This document shows, piece by piece, positions 47,346 through 55,973 of a stretch of DNA of 64,000 bases. Under the pieces are notes generated by a model. That model saw nothing but the letters and a program-made list of their open reading frames with translations. It had not been told where the DNA came from and searched no databases. Position 1 is the stretch's first letter, and every line of letters begins with the position of its first letter. This DNA comes from CAVSLM01 sp963728895. GTDB taxonomy: Bacteria > Pseudomonadota > Gammaproteobacteria > JBBQDK01. The DNA lies in NCBI GenBank assembly GCA_963728895.1, contig CAVSLM010000007.1, forward strand, positions 620,001-684,000. Reading direction: 5' to 3'. Both the position numbers and the translations under genes were made by a program.

Positions 47346-47824
47346 TGGCGCGCGCCGGTGTCGGCCTCCGCAAGGCGTAGCAAGGCATTGAAGAGACCGA
47401 GGACACGGTCCACGTCCGCGACTGCGGTATCGACCTCGGTGAAAGTCTCTTCTGGCGGGGGGCGGATCAACGACAGCTCCTCGAGACGGGAGCGAAGTTC
47501 CGCCAGCGGCGTGCGCAGGTCGTGCGCGATGGCGTTCGACATGTTGCGAACGCCATGGATGAGATGCTCGATCTGATCGAGCATACGCTTAAGGGTCCGC
47601 GCCAGCATGTCGAATTCGTCTGTTCCGCCACGTGTTGGCAGTCGGCGGGACAGGTTCCCTTCGACAATGGCGGTGGCCGTCTGATTGATGCCGTGTATTT
47701 CGGAAAGAAGCGCACGGCGAATTAGCCAACCCCCAACGACGCCAACCAACACCACGATGCCTCCGGCACCCGCCAATCCACACCAGAAAAAAGTCTCCAC
47801 TGTTCGAATATGGATCGTTTCCAT
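47346..47824 (-). pseudogene. Histidine kinase fragment (TM-HAMP-HisKA)
   Basis: ATG 47824 has GAGGAG seven bases upstream. One membrane helix (GLAGAGGIVVLVGVVGGWLI), a HAMP domain (GNLSRRLPTRGGTDEFDMLA) and HisKA with the phospho-His in SNAIAHDLRTPLAELRSRLE. It stops after LFNALLRLAEADTGA, where an intact kinase would go on to the ATPase domain. The first helix and sensor region are also lacking. It cannot phosphorylate. Confidence 0.8.
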
Positions 47825-47839
47825 TGGATATCTCCTCAT

Positions 47840-48570
47840 GTCAGAGAGCAGCACTATGCACGCCAGTGGGTTTGCCAAGGATTGGCGGATCATTAAGATT
47901 CGTTAATCCAGCGGAAGGGGCCGCTTGATCTGATTCTGAGAGGCGTAAACGTGGGCCGCACGAAAGACGGACGCTGACCATCGACAAGGTAGCGCAAGGA
48001 AGGCTCTTTTCAGACCCGAATGCTACTTACTTAAGGAGTAAGGAGCTGAGCTCTTACAGGAGGTATGTTCCATCCTCGTGCCCGTCGGCGCCTACGGTCG
48101 GCCGTCGCTCAGACTTGCGAAGTGCCTCAGACCAGCACTGCGCCACCCGAATTCACCTGACCAGGGGTCCGCCGGCGCCGCATCGGACCCCAGGCGATAC
48201 ATCCCATGTCCTTGCACTCTCCGGTTCGTCTCCGACTTTGGCGACGGGCTGCTCGACGCCGTAACCCGGCGGCATCCTCCGGTATTCGATGGGACGCGCA
48301 ATGCGTCACGTGTTGCCGTGATGGCTCGATTGAAACGCAGGCCCTCCCCGCGCAGCAGGAGGCACGCCCCGGACGAGAAATGGCGGCCATGAAACGGCGG
48401 CACGTCGTCCGTCGGCGCCTGCCCTGCTCCACCCTCGAAATCAACAACGATAACTGCCCTTCGCCCCGCCCCTTTCAGCGATGATTCCACGGGTCAACCC
48501 GATATGATTACCCGCAACGCAAACGCTCCGCTGCGGTCTGCGAGCGCAGAGATTGCCGACTCAGGAGGTC
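47840..48570. other. 730-bp region without a supported gene
   Basis: Only overlapping open frames of GC-rich DNA. It contains, at 48427-48451, an inverted copy of the 25 bases at 44008-44032 (TCCACCCTCGAAATCAACAA...), linking it to the island end near 44.0 kb. Confidence 0.5.
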
Positions 48571-48572
48571 CC

Positions 48573-48881
48573 ATGCTGCACTTCGGAACGAACTTGGGAA
48601 AAGCCCCGGCCCTCAGACACTGCAGTCTGGTCGTCCCCGTGCCGGATACTCAGCGGGCGTGGTGCGAAGAACGGAAAGGAAGTGTTCGGACGCCGATGGC
48701 GCATCGCATTGCACGGGCCGGTACGAAGATCGATAAGTTGTTTGACGACGGGTGGACGGCGTTCGCGGAAAAGATCCTGCGAAAAAACCCCGTCACCGGT
48801 TCTTCAGAAACAAAAAACGGGCGAGCGCCACGCGCCCAACCCGTTGTTCTGAATGCAGTCATTTGCGGGGGTAGGATTTGA
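48573..48881 (+). CDS. Weak ORF, hypothetical
   Basis: ATG 48573 has AGGAGG four bases upstream and the frame (MLHFGTNLGKAPALRHCSLV) runs 102 residues, ending inside the tRNA-derived relic and across a terminator hairpin. The good ribosome site is the only support; the end is certainly not natural. Confidence 0.25.
   Translation: MLHFGTNLGKAPALRHCSLVVPVPDTQRAWCEERKGSVRTPMAHRIARAGTKIDKLFDDGWTAFAEKILRKNPVTGSSETKNGRAPRAQPVVLNAVICGGRI
48811..48839 (-). terminator. Rho-independent terminator downstream of the tRNA relic
   Basis: Read on the minus strand: GGGCGCGTGGCGCTCGCCC, a stem closed by GGGCG/CGCCC, followed by GTTTTTTG. It begins about 25 bases after the acceptor end of the initiator-tRNA 3' half (48864), the usual distance for a tRNA transcript terminator. 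Confidence 0.6.
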
Positions 48882-48906
48882 ACCTGCGACCTTCGGGTTA
48901 TGAGCC
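48864..48906 (-). other. Initiator-tRNA 3' half relic (att-like), copy B
   Basis: Minus strand GGCTCATAACCCGAAGGTCG, CAGGTTCAAATCCTAC, CCCCGCAA: anticodon loop CAU, T arm and acceptor 3' strand of tRNA-fMet. The 5' half is replaced by unrelated sequence, so it is not a working tRNA. Same orientation as copy A 4.8 kb away. Acceptor end and terminator survive here, so this is the better candidate for the chromosomal (tRNA-side) junction. Confidence 0.7.
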
Positions 48907-49167
48907 AGGGATCGGAGTCGCTGCCCCTTGCACTTTCAACAACTTGCGGGACGCCTGTTGTGCGGCTCTTGCAGCACGATGCAGCACAGTGCACAGCTGT
49001 GCCCGGCATTTCTCCGTCAACGCCGAAAGGCGTGTTCGCGAGCCAACTCCGCATCGCGAAAGTTCTCGTGGCAGCCTGATTCCCTAGGTGACCTTGCAGG
49101 CGCACGAGCGCCTCGTCACGAGGATTCGACTCTTTGCGTCCGCCCGAAAGGGCGCGCGAGACATCCG

Positions 49168-49200
49168 TGGATTGTCTTTTGTGTATATCGTTGTAATATA
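49168..49200. promoter_or_regulatory. Putative brnTA promoter/operator
   Basis: GTATATcgttgtAATATAC gives an interrupted palindrome 10-30 bases before the brnT ATG, overlapping an AT-rich -10-like TGTAATAT. BrnTA operons are repressed by BrnA; the position suits this. Confidence 0.45.
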
Positions 49201-49206
49201 CATCAC

Positions 49207-49503
49207 ATGCCGGACCTCAGCCGAGTTGCAGGATTCGAATGGGACGCGGGAAACGAACCGAAGAGCACCACCAGGCATGGCGTGACGCAAGGTGAAGCCG
49301 AGCAGGTATTCATGAATGAGCCGCTGATTGTCGCCGCCGATCCACAGCATTCCTCTGCGGAACAGCGCTTCCACGCGCTGGGTCGAACCAGCGAAGGCCG
49401 GACGCTTCATGTCACCCTGCGTGCCGAGGGAACCCTGATACGCGTCATTTCCGCAAGAGACATGCACCGCAAGGAACGAGCGATTTATGAAGAAGCACCG
49501 TAA
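49207..49503 (+). CDS. brnT: BrnT-type toxin
   Basis: 98 residues: AGFEWDAGNEPKSTTRHGVT, QGEAEQVFMNEPLIVAADPQ, RFHALGRTSEGRTLHVTLRA and RVISARDMHRKERAIYEE. This is the BrnT RelE-fold ribonuclease family with the ISARxMxxxERxxYE ending. The gene overlaps brnA by 17 bases. A partial copy of the brnT end lies at 43.9 kb. Confidence 0.9.
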   Translation: MPDLSRVAGFEWDAGNEPKSTTRHGVTQGEAEQVFMNEPLIVAADPQHSSAEQRFHALGRTSEGRTLHVTLRAEGTLIRVISARDMHRKERAIYEEAP

Positions 49504-49750
49504 ACCGATTCCCAAGTTCGCTTCCGAATCCGAAGAGCGGAAATTCTGGGAAACGCACGACTCCTCCGAGTATATGAACTGGTCGGAGGCCAAGCGCGCG
49601 CGCCTGCCGAACCTGAAGCCGTCGACGCAGTCCATTTCGCTGCGCCTGCCCCTATCGATGTTGGAGCGTCTGAAGATCGAAGCCAACAAGCGTGACGTGC
49701 CCTACCAGTCGCTGATCAAGATCTGGCTGGAGGAGAAGTTGTCGGCGTAA
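49487..49750 (+). CDS. brnA: BrnA-type (CopG/RHH) antitoxin
   Basis: 87 residues: MKKHRKPIPKFASESEERKF, WETHDSSEYMNWSEAK and the ribbon-helix-helix QSISLRLPLSMLERLKIEAN then KRDVPYQSLIKIWLEEKLSA. Starts inside brnT, so translation is coupled. Complete. Confidence 0.9.
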   Translation: MKKHRKPIPKFASESEERKFWETHDSSEYMNWSEAKRARLPNLKPSTQSISLRLPLSMLERLKIEANKRDVPYQSLIKIWLEEKLSA

Positions 49751-50034
49751 TACACGGGGTAACTGACACCGACATCTACCTGGCTTGGGTCAGCTCCTCG
49801 GGATCTTCCGGTCATGGTACGAGCACATCAGTGGCCGCAGTCAGGAAGTGGGGAGCATGGTCATCAGCCACAAGGTTGCTACACCCCTGCATGACTACCG
49901 TCAGGCCGCTCTTGCGGCGGCGGAGTGACCGCTTCGTCGCTCTCTTTACCGCCAGACCAATCCGCCCTGCCACATTTGAACGCGTCGTGGGCAGCCCCTG
50001 ATGGTTTGGCACCCCGGCACTGGCAGTTGGGCAC
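49751..50034. other. Spacer of 284 bp, no supported gene
   Basis: Only short open frames. Its right end is the junction with the hisH relic. Confidence 0.4.
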
Positions 50035-50215
50035 GAATACCAGCCGTTGCATGGCGCTGCCGAAGGCGCCGACGCCGGGGAACACCAGCTTATGGGCCTG
50101 CAGGATGTTCCTCGGGACGGGTGACGTCGTGGATCTCGTATCCCAGCTTGTGGATGGCGTTGCGCCGGCTGCGCACGTTGCCGGCGCCGTAGTCCAGAAT
50201 CGTGATGGGCTGCAT
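50035..50215 (-). pseudogene. HisH (imidazole glycerol phosphate synthase glutaminase) N-terminal remnant
   Basis: ATG 50215 with AGGA eight bases upstream: MQPITILDYGAGNVRSRRNA then IHKLGYEIHDVTRPE; the reading then moves frame near 50105 to ILQAHKLVFPGVGAFGSAMQ. This is the first 65 residues of the HisH/HIS7 glutaminase, up to just before the catalytic Cys. It breaks off at about 50035. Histidine synthesis must rely on another copy. Confidence 0.7.
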
Positions 50216-50277
50216 GAGCTTGGTCCTGTCTTCCATGCTGTCGAACGAAACTACCGCCGGTTGGGCCTCGGCCTACT

Positions 50278-51090
50278 CTACTTTATCTCGCGCAGCAGGG
50301 CAGCGACCCGCTGGCCGTCCGCACGGGTCAGCGTGTGGTCGCCGGGCACCCGGATGCTGCGCGCTCGGCCGCGCAGGGCATAGACCCAGCGCATGTCCTG
50401 GCTTTCTGGGGCGACGACCATGTCGCCGAGCTTCAGACCCTGGTCGTCGCGCACCAGTGAGATGTACACGGACTGTGGGTGCGGTTGAAAGTTGAGCCAG
50501 CCGAGCAGCGTGCCGGGCCGCTGCCGTACCAGATCGGCATAAAGCCCCTGGGAGCGGTTCAGGGTGCTGCCGCCCACCAGGGGTGCGAGGAAGGCGAGCG
50601 GACTGTCGCCGGCCATGAGGCCCAGCTCGGCGGCGCCGGTGCCCAGGTGGGGTGAGGCGATGGTGATGAGCGCCGCGACCGGCACCTTGGGGTGGGTGAC
50701 CATATACAGCCTGGCAAGCACGCCGCCGGCGGAGTGGCCGGCCAGGAACAGGCGCTCCTCCGGGTGGCGGGTGCGCAGATACTCCACCTGCGGCACGAGC
50801 ACCTGCAGTTGTACGGTCAGTGGGGCCTCGGTGGGCAGATCCACGGTGTAGTAGCGCTTGGCCCCGCGGTCCGGTCCCTGCAACACGATGCCGAGCGGGG
50901 TCGGGTGCAGGCGGCCGGCGTCCGCCCAACCGGCGTTGGTCAGGGCGGCGGCCGCGCCGCTGTCGCGCCAGGGGTCGTCCTCGCCCAGATAGCCCTGCAG
51001 GAGCAGCAGCATGTCTGCCGTGGCCGGCCGGACGACGAGCGCCGCCAGCCACAGTCCGACCAGCAGGCGCTTCAGGATGGATTGAAACAT
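50278..51090 (-). CDS. Secreted alpha/beta hydrolase (lipase-like)
   Basis: 270 residues from ATG 51090. Signal peptide FQSILKRLLVGLWLAALVVR. The nucleophile elbow is LFLAGHSAGGVLARLYM, followed by VAALITIASPHLGTGAAELG (lipase-type), and a catalytic His in RVPGDHTLTRADG near the C-terminus. The oxyanion segment LLLLQGYLGEDDPWRDSG stands just after the signal peptide. Probably a periplasmic or secreted esterase/lipase. No partner foldase is adjacent. Confidence 0.82.
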   Translation of the reverse strand: MFQSILKRLLVGLWLAALVVRPATADMLLLLQGYLGEDDPWRDSGAAAALTNAGWADAGRLHPTPLGIVLQGPDRGAKRYYTVDLPTEAPLTVQLQVLVPQVEYLRTRHPEERLFLAGHSAGGVLARLYMVTHPKVPVAALITIASPHLGTGAAELGLMAGDSPLAFLAPLVGGSTLNRSQGLYADLVRQRPGTLLGWLNFQPHPQSVYISLVRDDQGLKLGDMVVAPESQDMRWVYALRGRARSIRVPGDHTLTRADGQRVAALLREIK

Positions 51091-51175
51091 GTTTGGGGTG
51101 TCATCCGCAAAAGAGTAGAAATCCACACTCTAACAGTCTGGCTGCCATCAAATCGCACCGTTACAACCACTATGG

Positions 51176-51700
51176 CATGATGCGCTCCATCATGAATGCT
51201 GTCCGCACGATAATCAGACTTCTCGGTGACTTGGCCACGTTCCTCTCGCTCATCCTGCGACCACATGGCGCGCTCGCCGCCGAGAATCTGTTCCTGCGAA
51301 AGCAATTAGCGATGTATCAAGAGCGCAAGCTGAAGCCACAGTCGACCTGATATGCCCATCCGAGTCGCACTCGTTCTGCTGTCCAAGCTATTTTATTGGG
51401 TGCACTGGTTGTTATCCAGCCCCAGACGTTGGTCCGATGGCATCGTCAGGGGTTTCGCCTGTTGTGGCACTGGAAGTCACGACCAGGCCGACCACCCATC
51501 CCCATTGAACTCAGACGACTAATTCGTGAGATATTCGAGCAACCCATCCTTGGGTGAGGAGCGTATTGCCAATGAATTGCTGCTCAAGCTGGGCATTCGA
51601 GTATCACCGCGTACAGTACGCAATTACAGCGGGCGCGTCGGCATCGCCACGCTGCAATCAAACAGTCGGAGGACCATGGTCAGAATACGTTGGGCAGCAT
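51176..51700 (+). pseudogene. Integrase-core transposase, 5' part, multiply interrupted
   Basis: Starts SIMNAVRTIIRLLGDLATFL and ALAAENLFLRKQLAMYQERK, stops at 51349, then continues in other frames as QTLVRWHRQGFRLLWHWKSR, PGRPPIPIELRRLIREI, and GEERIANELLLKLGIRVSPR. These are the consecutive N-terminal segments of a common rve transposase. Several shifts and a stop make it a relic, cut at vapC. Confidence 0.7.
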
Positions 51701-51736
51701 CGCCTGATAACCGACTGGGCGGTAGCTCGCGATCGA

Positions 51737-52105
51737 TCATTGCTCGCGATACGCGAGTTCCAAGTCATCGGCGACAGCTAGCAACCGCCTATCCCGCGTC
51801 CAGAGTCCTGTCGCACTTTCCAGCATCACGGCGGCGAGCAAGTGGACATCCACATAGCCGATGCCGCGTCCCATCAATGCGTGCCGTTCAATGAAATACA
51901 GAACCTCGTCGTGATTGGCGACAGGAACTCTTGGTAGACGCTTGAGCAGCGCAAGCACATCGTTGCGCTGGCGCAGATTGCCGCACGCCAGCTCACCGAG
52001 AACAAACGGGTGCATGAGCACGCGGTTGCCATTCAGCAGCGCCACCAGTTGCGGGTCGCCGGCGCGCAAGTGATCGACCCAGACGGAGGTGTCGACCAGA
52101 ATCAC
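51737..52105 (-). CDS. vapC: VapC-type PIN-domain toxin
   Basis: 122 residues from GTG 52105. PIN acidic residues: D5 in MILVDTSVWVDHL, E in PFVLGELACGNLRQ, D in GIGYVDVHLLAAVMLE and the C-terminal LWTRDRRLLAVADDLEL. Mg-dependent RNase toxin. Start overlaps the vapB stop (GTGA). Complete and probably active. Confidence 0.92.
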   Translation of the reverse strand: MILVDTSVWVDHLRAGDPQLVALLNGNRVLMHPFVLGELACGNLRQRNDVLALLKRLPRVPVANHDEVLYFIERHALMGRGIGYVDVHLLAAVMLESATGLWTRDRRLLAVADDLELAYREQ

Positions 52106-52299
52106 GCCGGGTCAGACTGTCGCCGCGGCACTGGCTCCAACTGCGGCTCGCTCCCTCCGAGCCGCGCCAGACGCCGCGCACTCTCGCGCTCGATCAATGC
52201 ACGAAGGCCCTCCCGCACCAGCGCGGCCTTCTCGGTCACACCGGTAATGCGCTGTGCCTCGTCCAGCAACTGGTCGTCGATGTTCAGGGTCGTGCGCAT
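52102..52299 (-). CDS. vapB: VapB-type antitoxin
   Basis: 65 residues from ATG 52299, with GAGAGGTG before it (an upstream ATG at 52320 lacks a site). MRTTLNIDDQLLDEAQRITG then VTEKAALVREGLRALIERES is the VapB/DUF2191 ribbon-helix-helix, followed by an acidic tail that wraps the toxin. An AT-rich imperfect dyad (TGATACATCAAATGATGTCA, 52333-52352) upstream may be its operator. Confidence 0.9.
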   Translation of the reverse strand: MRTTLNIDDQLLDEAQRITGVTEKAALVREGLRALIERESARRLARLGGSEPQLEPVPRRQSDPA

Positions 52300-52352
52300 G
52301 ATGGCACCTCTCTGATTCACGATGCACTAAATGATACATCAAATGATGTCAA

Positions 52353-52779
52353 CTGTCGTGCCTTAGAGAACAGGGATCGGCAGGCACTCGTTAAATGACC
52401 CGTTTAGTGCAAGAAATGGATCGAGCACCTTCACGCGCCGCGGCATGCGCAATACCAAATCGTGATCTCTTGGGCGACGCGAGGTCGCCCTGGCCCCTTC
52501 CTGCAATAGGTCCACTTCTCCGCAATGAGCTTTCGGTGCCAGGTCAGGCAACGCGTCGCCGAGCCGGTCTGGGAGGACGTCTCCAGGGACGAGACCGGCG
52601 GCCCGTGCGGCTGGTGAGCAGTGCGACGAGGACCCGCCCCGGACTTCGGGGCGGGTCGTGATCGATCAGACAACGACCTCGGGAGGGGAAGCGAGCTTCC
52701 CCTCCTTTTCCCAGTTGTCCCAGTTCCGCTGCCGGGCCAAGTTTGACCCGAGACTCCATCTTCAATTCTGGAAACTGCT
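52353..52779. other. 427-bp spacer with a hairpin
   Basis: No supported gene. At 52633-52655 CCCGCCCCG and CGGGGCGGG form a perfect 9-bp stem with loop GACTT; no U-tract follows on either strand, so it may be an attenuator or a Rho-dependent element. Confidence 0.5.
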
Positions 52780-52798
52780 GTGAACCGATTCGTTTCTC

Positions 52799-53623
52799 TT
52801 GTTGCTGACATCCTGTCTGACAATCTTGATTGCCTCGCCCGCCATTCCGTACCCCGCAGCGGGCGACCACCAGGGGACAACACTCAAGCCGGCCGAGACC
52901 ACGGAGGCCGCTCAGCCACGCGACGACGTGATCGCGCGCGTGGGGGATCAGCCCATCACCTTCGGCGAGATCAACATCCTGCTCAACAGCTCTGCGATCG
53001 TCGGCGTGTCGATCCCGGCAGTGGGCACGCGCGAACGGGATCGAGCGCTCATCCTACTGCTCGACAGGTTCATCAGTGCCAAGCTGGTCTATCTCGATGC
53101 CCTCAAGCAGGGACTCGATGAGGACCCGGTCTACCGCAGGGACCTGCAGCGTATCGAGAACGCGATGCTTGCGGACCTTTACCGCCGCCAAGAGATGATC
53201 GGCGCGATTTCGGTGAGCGAACAGGAGATTCGCGACTACTTCGAGAAGAATGGGAAGCCGGGGAGCGAGCTTGCCCCGGACATCTGTGCCACCATCGAGC
53301 TCACGCTGCGGCGGCAGAAGATGAACCAGCGTCTCGCCGATGCCAGCAAACACATCCGCGACGGCGTGCAGGTGGTCGTGAACGAGGAGAACCTCTCCAG
53401 CGAAGGCGACGCCTCGCCTCATACTGGAGGCTTCCCTGCTCGCCCTGTTGCCTTTGGTTGCCTCAGGCGGCGACTTCCGGACCCCGGCGATCACGGCGGC
53501 GGACGTTCACGCTCGACAAGGTACGCCGGACGCTCTGCTGGTAGTCGACGTGCGCCCAAACGGGGAGTACAAGTCGGGCCATGTCGCCGGGGCGATCAAC
53601 ATCCTCTACACGAAGGTGGATAA
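52799..53623 (+). CDS. SurA-like N-terminal domain protein (peptidyl-prolyl isomerase family)
   Basis: A hydrophobic start (LLTSCLTILIASPAIPYPAA) is followed by a SurA_N-type helical domain: VIARVGDQPITFGEINILLN, LLLDRFISAKLVYLDALKQG, EDPVYRRDLQRIENAMLADL and VSEQEIRDYFEKN. No rotamase domain follows. A GTG at 52780 in another frame (VNRFVSLV) may be the true start, implying one shift. After about 53410 the frame runs through the rhodanese gene and is not natural. Likely an exported chaperone-like protein, related to genes found with sulfurtransferases. Confidence 0.6.
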   Translation: MLLTSCLTILIASPAIPYPAAGDHQGTTLKPAETTEAAQPRDDVIARVGDQPITFGEINILLNSSAIVGVSIPAVGTRERDRALILLLDRFISAKLVYLDALKQGLDEDPVYRRDLQRIENAMLADLYRRQEMIGAISVSEQEIRDYFEKNGKPGSELAPDICATIELTLRRQKMNQRLADASKHIRDGVQVVVNEENLSSEGDASPHTGGFPARPVAFGCLRRRLPDPGDHGGGRSRSTRYAGRSAGSRRAPKRGVQVGPCRRGDQHPLHEGG

Positions 53624-53765
53624 GCACCTGGACGAGTTGCGTAAAGCCAAGGGCGTCGTGCTTTATTGCACGCTGGGTCATCGGACCAAGCAGGCGGAGC
53701 AGACGCTGCTGCGGTATCTGGGCCGGCGCGTCTACTTGGCCGCGGTGGTGCTGTTGCTGTCGGCC
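53448..53765 (+). pseudogene. Rhodanese-like protein, C-terminally truncated
   Basis: ALLVVDVRPNGEYKSGHVAG, AINILYTKVDKHLDELRKAK and VVLYCTLGHRTKQAEQTLLR: a rhodanese domain with the active Cys in YCTLGHRT. An N-terminal extension (EASLLALLPLVASGGDF) upstream of the TTG at 53448 suggests a signal peptide. The last strand ends at YLAAVV, where the sequence passes into the convergent lpxR relic. A periplasmic sulfurtransferase originally; it may be the partner of the SurA-like gene. Confidence 0.65.
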
Positions 53766-54254
53766 ATGTGCAATGACCTGAGCGCGTGCACCCATTTCTG
53801 GGCCTGCTCCGCGCCAGATAGGGGCCCCACTACACCGAGCGTCAGCGACAGCCCGTCGGCCACCCGGTCGTCAAAAGCATGCAGGTTCCCGGACCAGACC
53901 AGCAGACCGGCATAGGGCGCCTCGTTCTCGATCAGCGCGGGTATTTTGATGTCGCTCGGCGTCTGCATGAGTTGGTCTATCGCATAGCTCACCGCGCGCT
54001 GCTTGCCCGGCATGGTGCCGATATAGAGGTCCTTGCTGAGGTAATGCAGCCAGCGAGGTATGTTGTCCGGACTGAACTCGGTGAACCCGGCATGCGCCCA
54101 GCTCAATCCAATGCCGTTGGTAGCCGTTGTCTTTGCCCACGAACAAATCGTTCTCGAGCGTGACGGTAAACCGATCGTCCCGCCGCTCGTCCGCCGCATG
54201 TGCGCCTGCAGCCGTGAGGAGCAACAGCAGCAACCATGTGACACTCCAGCGCAT
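53765..54254 (-). pseudogene. LpxR-like lipid A 3'-O-deacylase, truncated and frameshifted
   Basis: ATG 54254 after GGAGGG. Signal peptide SVTWLLLLLLTAAGAHA. The mature part begins DDRFTVTLENDLFVGKDNGY with the END triad of LpxR (DUF2219); a shift near 54125 then gives TNGIGLSWAHAGFTEFSPDN, NEAPYAGLLVWSGNLHAFDD and LSLTLGVVGPLSGAEQAQKW. It stops after about 150 of 300 residues at the rhodanese junction. The intact enzyme is an outer-membrane beta-barrel that deacylates lipid A. Confidence 0.75.
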
Positions 54255-54289
54255 CAGACTCGACCCTCCGGACTGACCAAAAAATGAGG

Positions 54290-54392
54290 CGCGGCCTCGC
54301 ACGTGCTCGGACTTCAACGGTTCCCTCAGGAGCGGGTTGTCCTCGAGATAGATCATGCCCACCGAGAGGTAATTGCAGGCTCGCCACCATGC
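54290..54392 (-). pseudogene. Phosphoketolase N-terminal scrap
   Basis: Minus strand WWRACNYLSVGMIYLEDNPL then LREPLKSEHVRGR matches the opening of xylulose-5-phosphate/fructose-6-phosphate phosphoketolase. Only about 34 residues remain, between the PqiC stop and the lpxR start. Confidence 0.6.
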
Positions 54393-54398
54393 GGTGTG

Positions 54399-54995
54399 TC
54401 ATTTTTCGACATCGCTGCTCATGCATTCGGCCTGAGTCGCGAGCACGTCCGCCAGCCGTCCCAATGCATCCGCGGTGGCGGAAGCAACGGCGGGCGCAAT
54501 TGCGGCTTCGAGCGGAACCTGAAACGAAGCGTGGCCTGCATGCCTCTGCCGGTCGCGCGTCGCGCAAGAGAAACTCCACCTCGCGTCAAGCCGTAATGCT
54601 CCGTGCTGAGGATCCAGTGCCAGGAATTCCACGGTGAGGTCCGCATCCGGGATGCGACCGTCACCCGCGATCAGGACGCGTGAGGTGCCCAGCCGCTGCG
54701 ACAGCGCATCGCGCAGCACGCGCGCCACGGCGTCGGAGAACGGTTCTGCCCATTCCGTCTTGTCCGACACGATCAAAGTGTTCCCTTTGCGGCCGATGAT
54801 CACGGGATAGGCGTCGAGATAGCCGGGAAGGACGACCGGGCGCAGCAGTACAGTGGTCTGCGCCCTTCGGCTGTCGTTATGGTCTGTTGCGGCACGTGGC
54901 GCAGGCGGTAGCGCGACAAGCGCTACTGGCGAAGAGGCGCACGCCGCGAGCATCGATGCAAGCAGGAGGGTAAAAATGCAGGACCTCCACCTCAT
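54399..54995 (-). CDS. ABC-type transport auxiliary lipoprotein (PqiC/YmbA-like)
   Basis: 198 residues with a lipobox LLASMLAACASS (Cys19). The body has the DUF330 pattern: TVLLRPVVLPGYLDAYPVII, TEWAEPFSDAVARVLRDALS, LTVEFLALDPQHGALRLDAR. Such outer-membrane lipoproteins cap the MCE protein and bridge the periplasm. Four bases downstream of the MlaD-like gene; last of the four-gene transport operon. The junction with scrap DNA starts right after its stop. Confidence 0.85.
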   Translation of the reverse strand: MRWRSCIFTLLLASMLAACASSPVALVALPPAPRAATDHNDSRRAQTTVLLRPVVLPGYLDAYPVIIGRKGNTLIVSDKTEWAEPFSDAVARVLRDALSQRLGTSRVLIAGDGRIPDADLTVEFLALDPQHGALRLDARWSFSCATRDRQRHAGHASFQVPLEAAIAPAVASATADALGRLADVLATQAECMSSDVEK

Positions 54996-54998
54996 CGG

Positions 54999-55973
54999 CT
55001 ACCTTCCTCGGATGACGATACTGGGATCGCGGTCGACCCGTTCCGCAAGGTTGCGCAGGCGCGCGGCGACCGCGGTTAGGTCATCGACGGCGTGTTGAAC
55101 CTGGATCACGCTACGTCCGTGCGGATCGAGAAGAACGTTGGCTCCATCCAACGCCGTGTCCGCCCTTTCGAGCGTGCCGCGAGTCGCACCGAGCGTGCTC
55201 GCCATCTCGCGATCCAGGTTTGCTGCAAGCGTCTGCACGGCAGCCAGTGTCTTGTGCAGGTCAGCCGCACTGCTTGCAACCACCTCACGTCCGGTGCCCG
55301 AAAGCGCGGCCACTCCACCGGCGACGGTGTTCAGCGTGTTGCTAAGCGTACTCACGAGACCCGGAAGCTCTTTCACCGTCTGCTTCAGCTCGGGGCTATC
55401 CAGAATCCCATTCACGGATGCGAGCGTGTGCTCGACACCTTCCAATGTCTTAGCGATGTCGATCTGTTCGAGCCGTTTCGTGATGGCTTCCAAATCGCTG
55501 GGCACCGTCGGAACCTCCGGTACGCTTGTGCTCAAGCCCAGACGCGACGCCTTGACACCGGGGCGAAAATCGAGGTCCACGTTCAGGAGCTTCGTCAGGT
55601 AGCTTTGCATCACCAGTTGCGCGGTGAGGCCGCGCTGCACGAGCGCCGGCATCACCTCCTTCTCGACGCCGGGTAGCGAGGTACCGTAGACCGTAACCGT
55701 CTCGGGCACCAGTTCCATGTTGACCTGAATGATCGAACTGCCGGTGTCCGGACTCACGCGAATGGCGATCGATTTGACTTGGCCGACCCGAACGCCGCGA
55801 AACGTGACGGCCGCGCCGACCTGCAATCCGGCCACCGAACCATGGAAGAAACTCACGAATGGAATCCGTTTTTCCAGGAACGCACCGCTGCCGAAGAACA
55901 GCACGCCGGCGAGGATCAACGCGATGGCCCCCAGGACAAATACGCCGACGAGTGTCGCGCTGGGTTTGCTCAC
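54999..55973 (-). CDS. MCE/MlaD family periplasmic lipid-binding protein
   Basis: 324 residues. One N-terminal membrane helix (LVGVFVLGAIALILAGVLFF), an MCE domain (FVSFFHGSVAGLQVGAAVTF, RGVRVGQVKSIAIRV), then a long amphipathic helical tail (IAKTLEGVEHTLASVNGILD, LAANLDREMASTLGATRGTL) that would extend a tunnel across the periplasm, longer than MlaD and like PqiB or the LetB tail. ATG overlaps the ATPase stop (ATGA). Confidence 0.9.
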   Translation of the reverse strand: MSKPSATLVGVFVLGAIALILAGVLFFGSGAFLEKRIPFVSFFHGSVAGLQVGAAVTFRGVRVGQVKSIAIRVSPDTGSSIIQVNMELVPETVTVYGTSLPGVEKEVMPALVQRGLTAQLVMQSYLTKLLNVDLDFRPGVKASRLGLSTSVPEVPTVPSDLEAITKRLEQIDIAKTLEGVEHTLASVNGILDSPELKQTVKELPGLVSTLSNTLNTVAGGVAALSGTGREVVASSAADLHKTLAAVQTLAANLDREMASTLGATRGTLERADTALDGANVLLDPHGRSVIQVQHAVDDLTAVAARLRNLAERVDRDPSIVIRGR

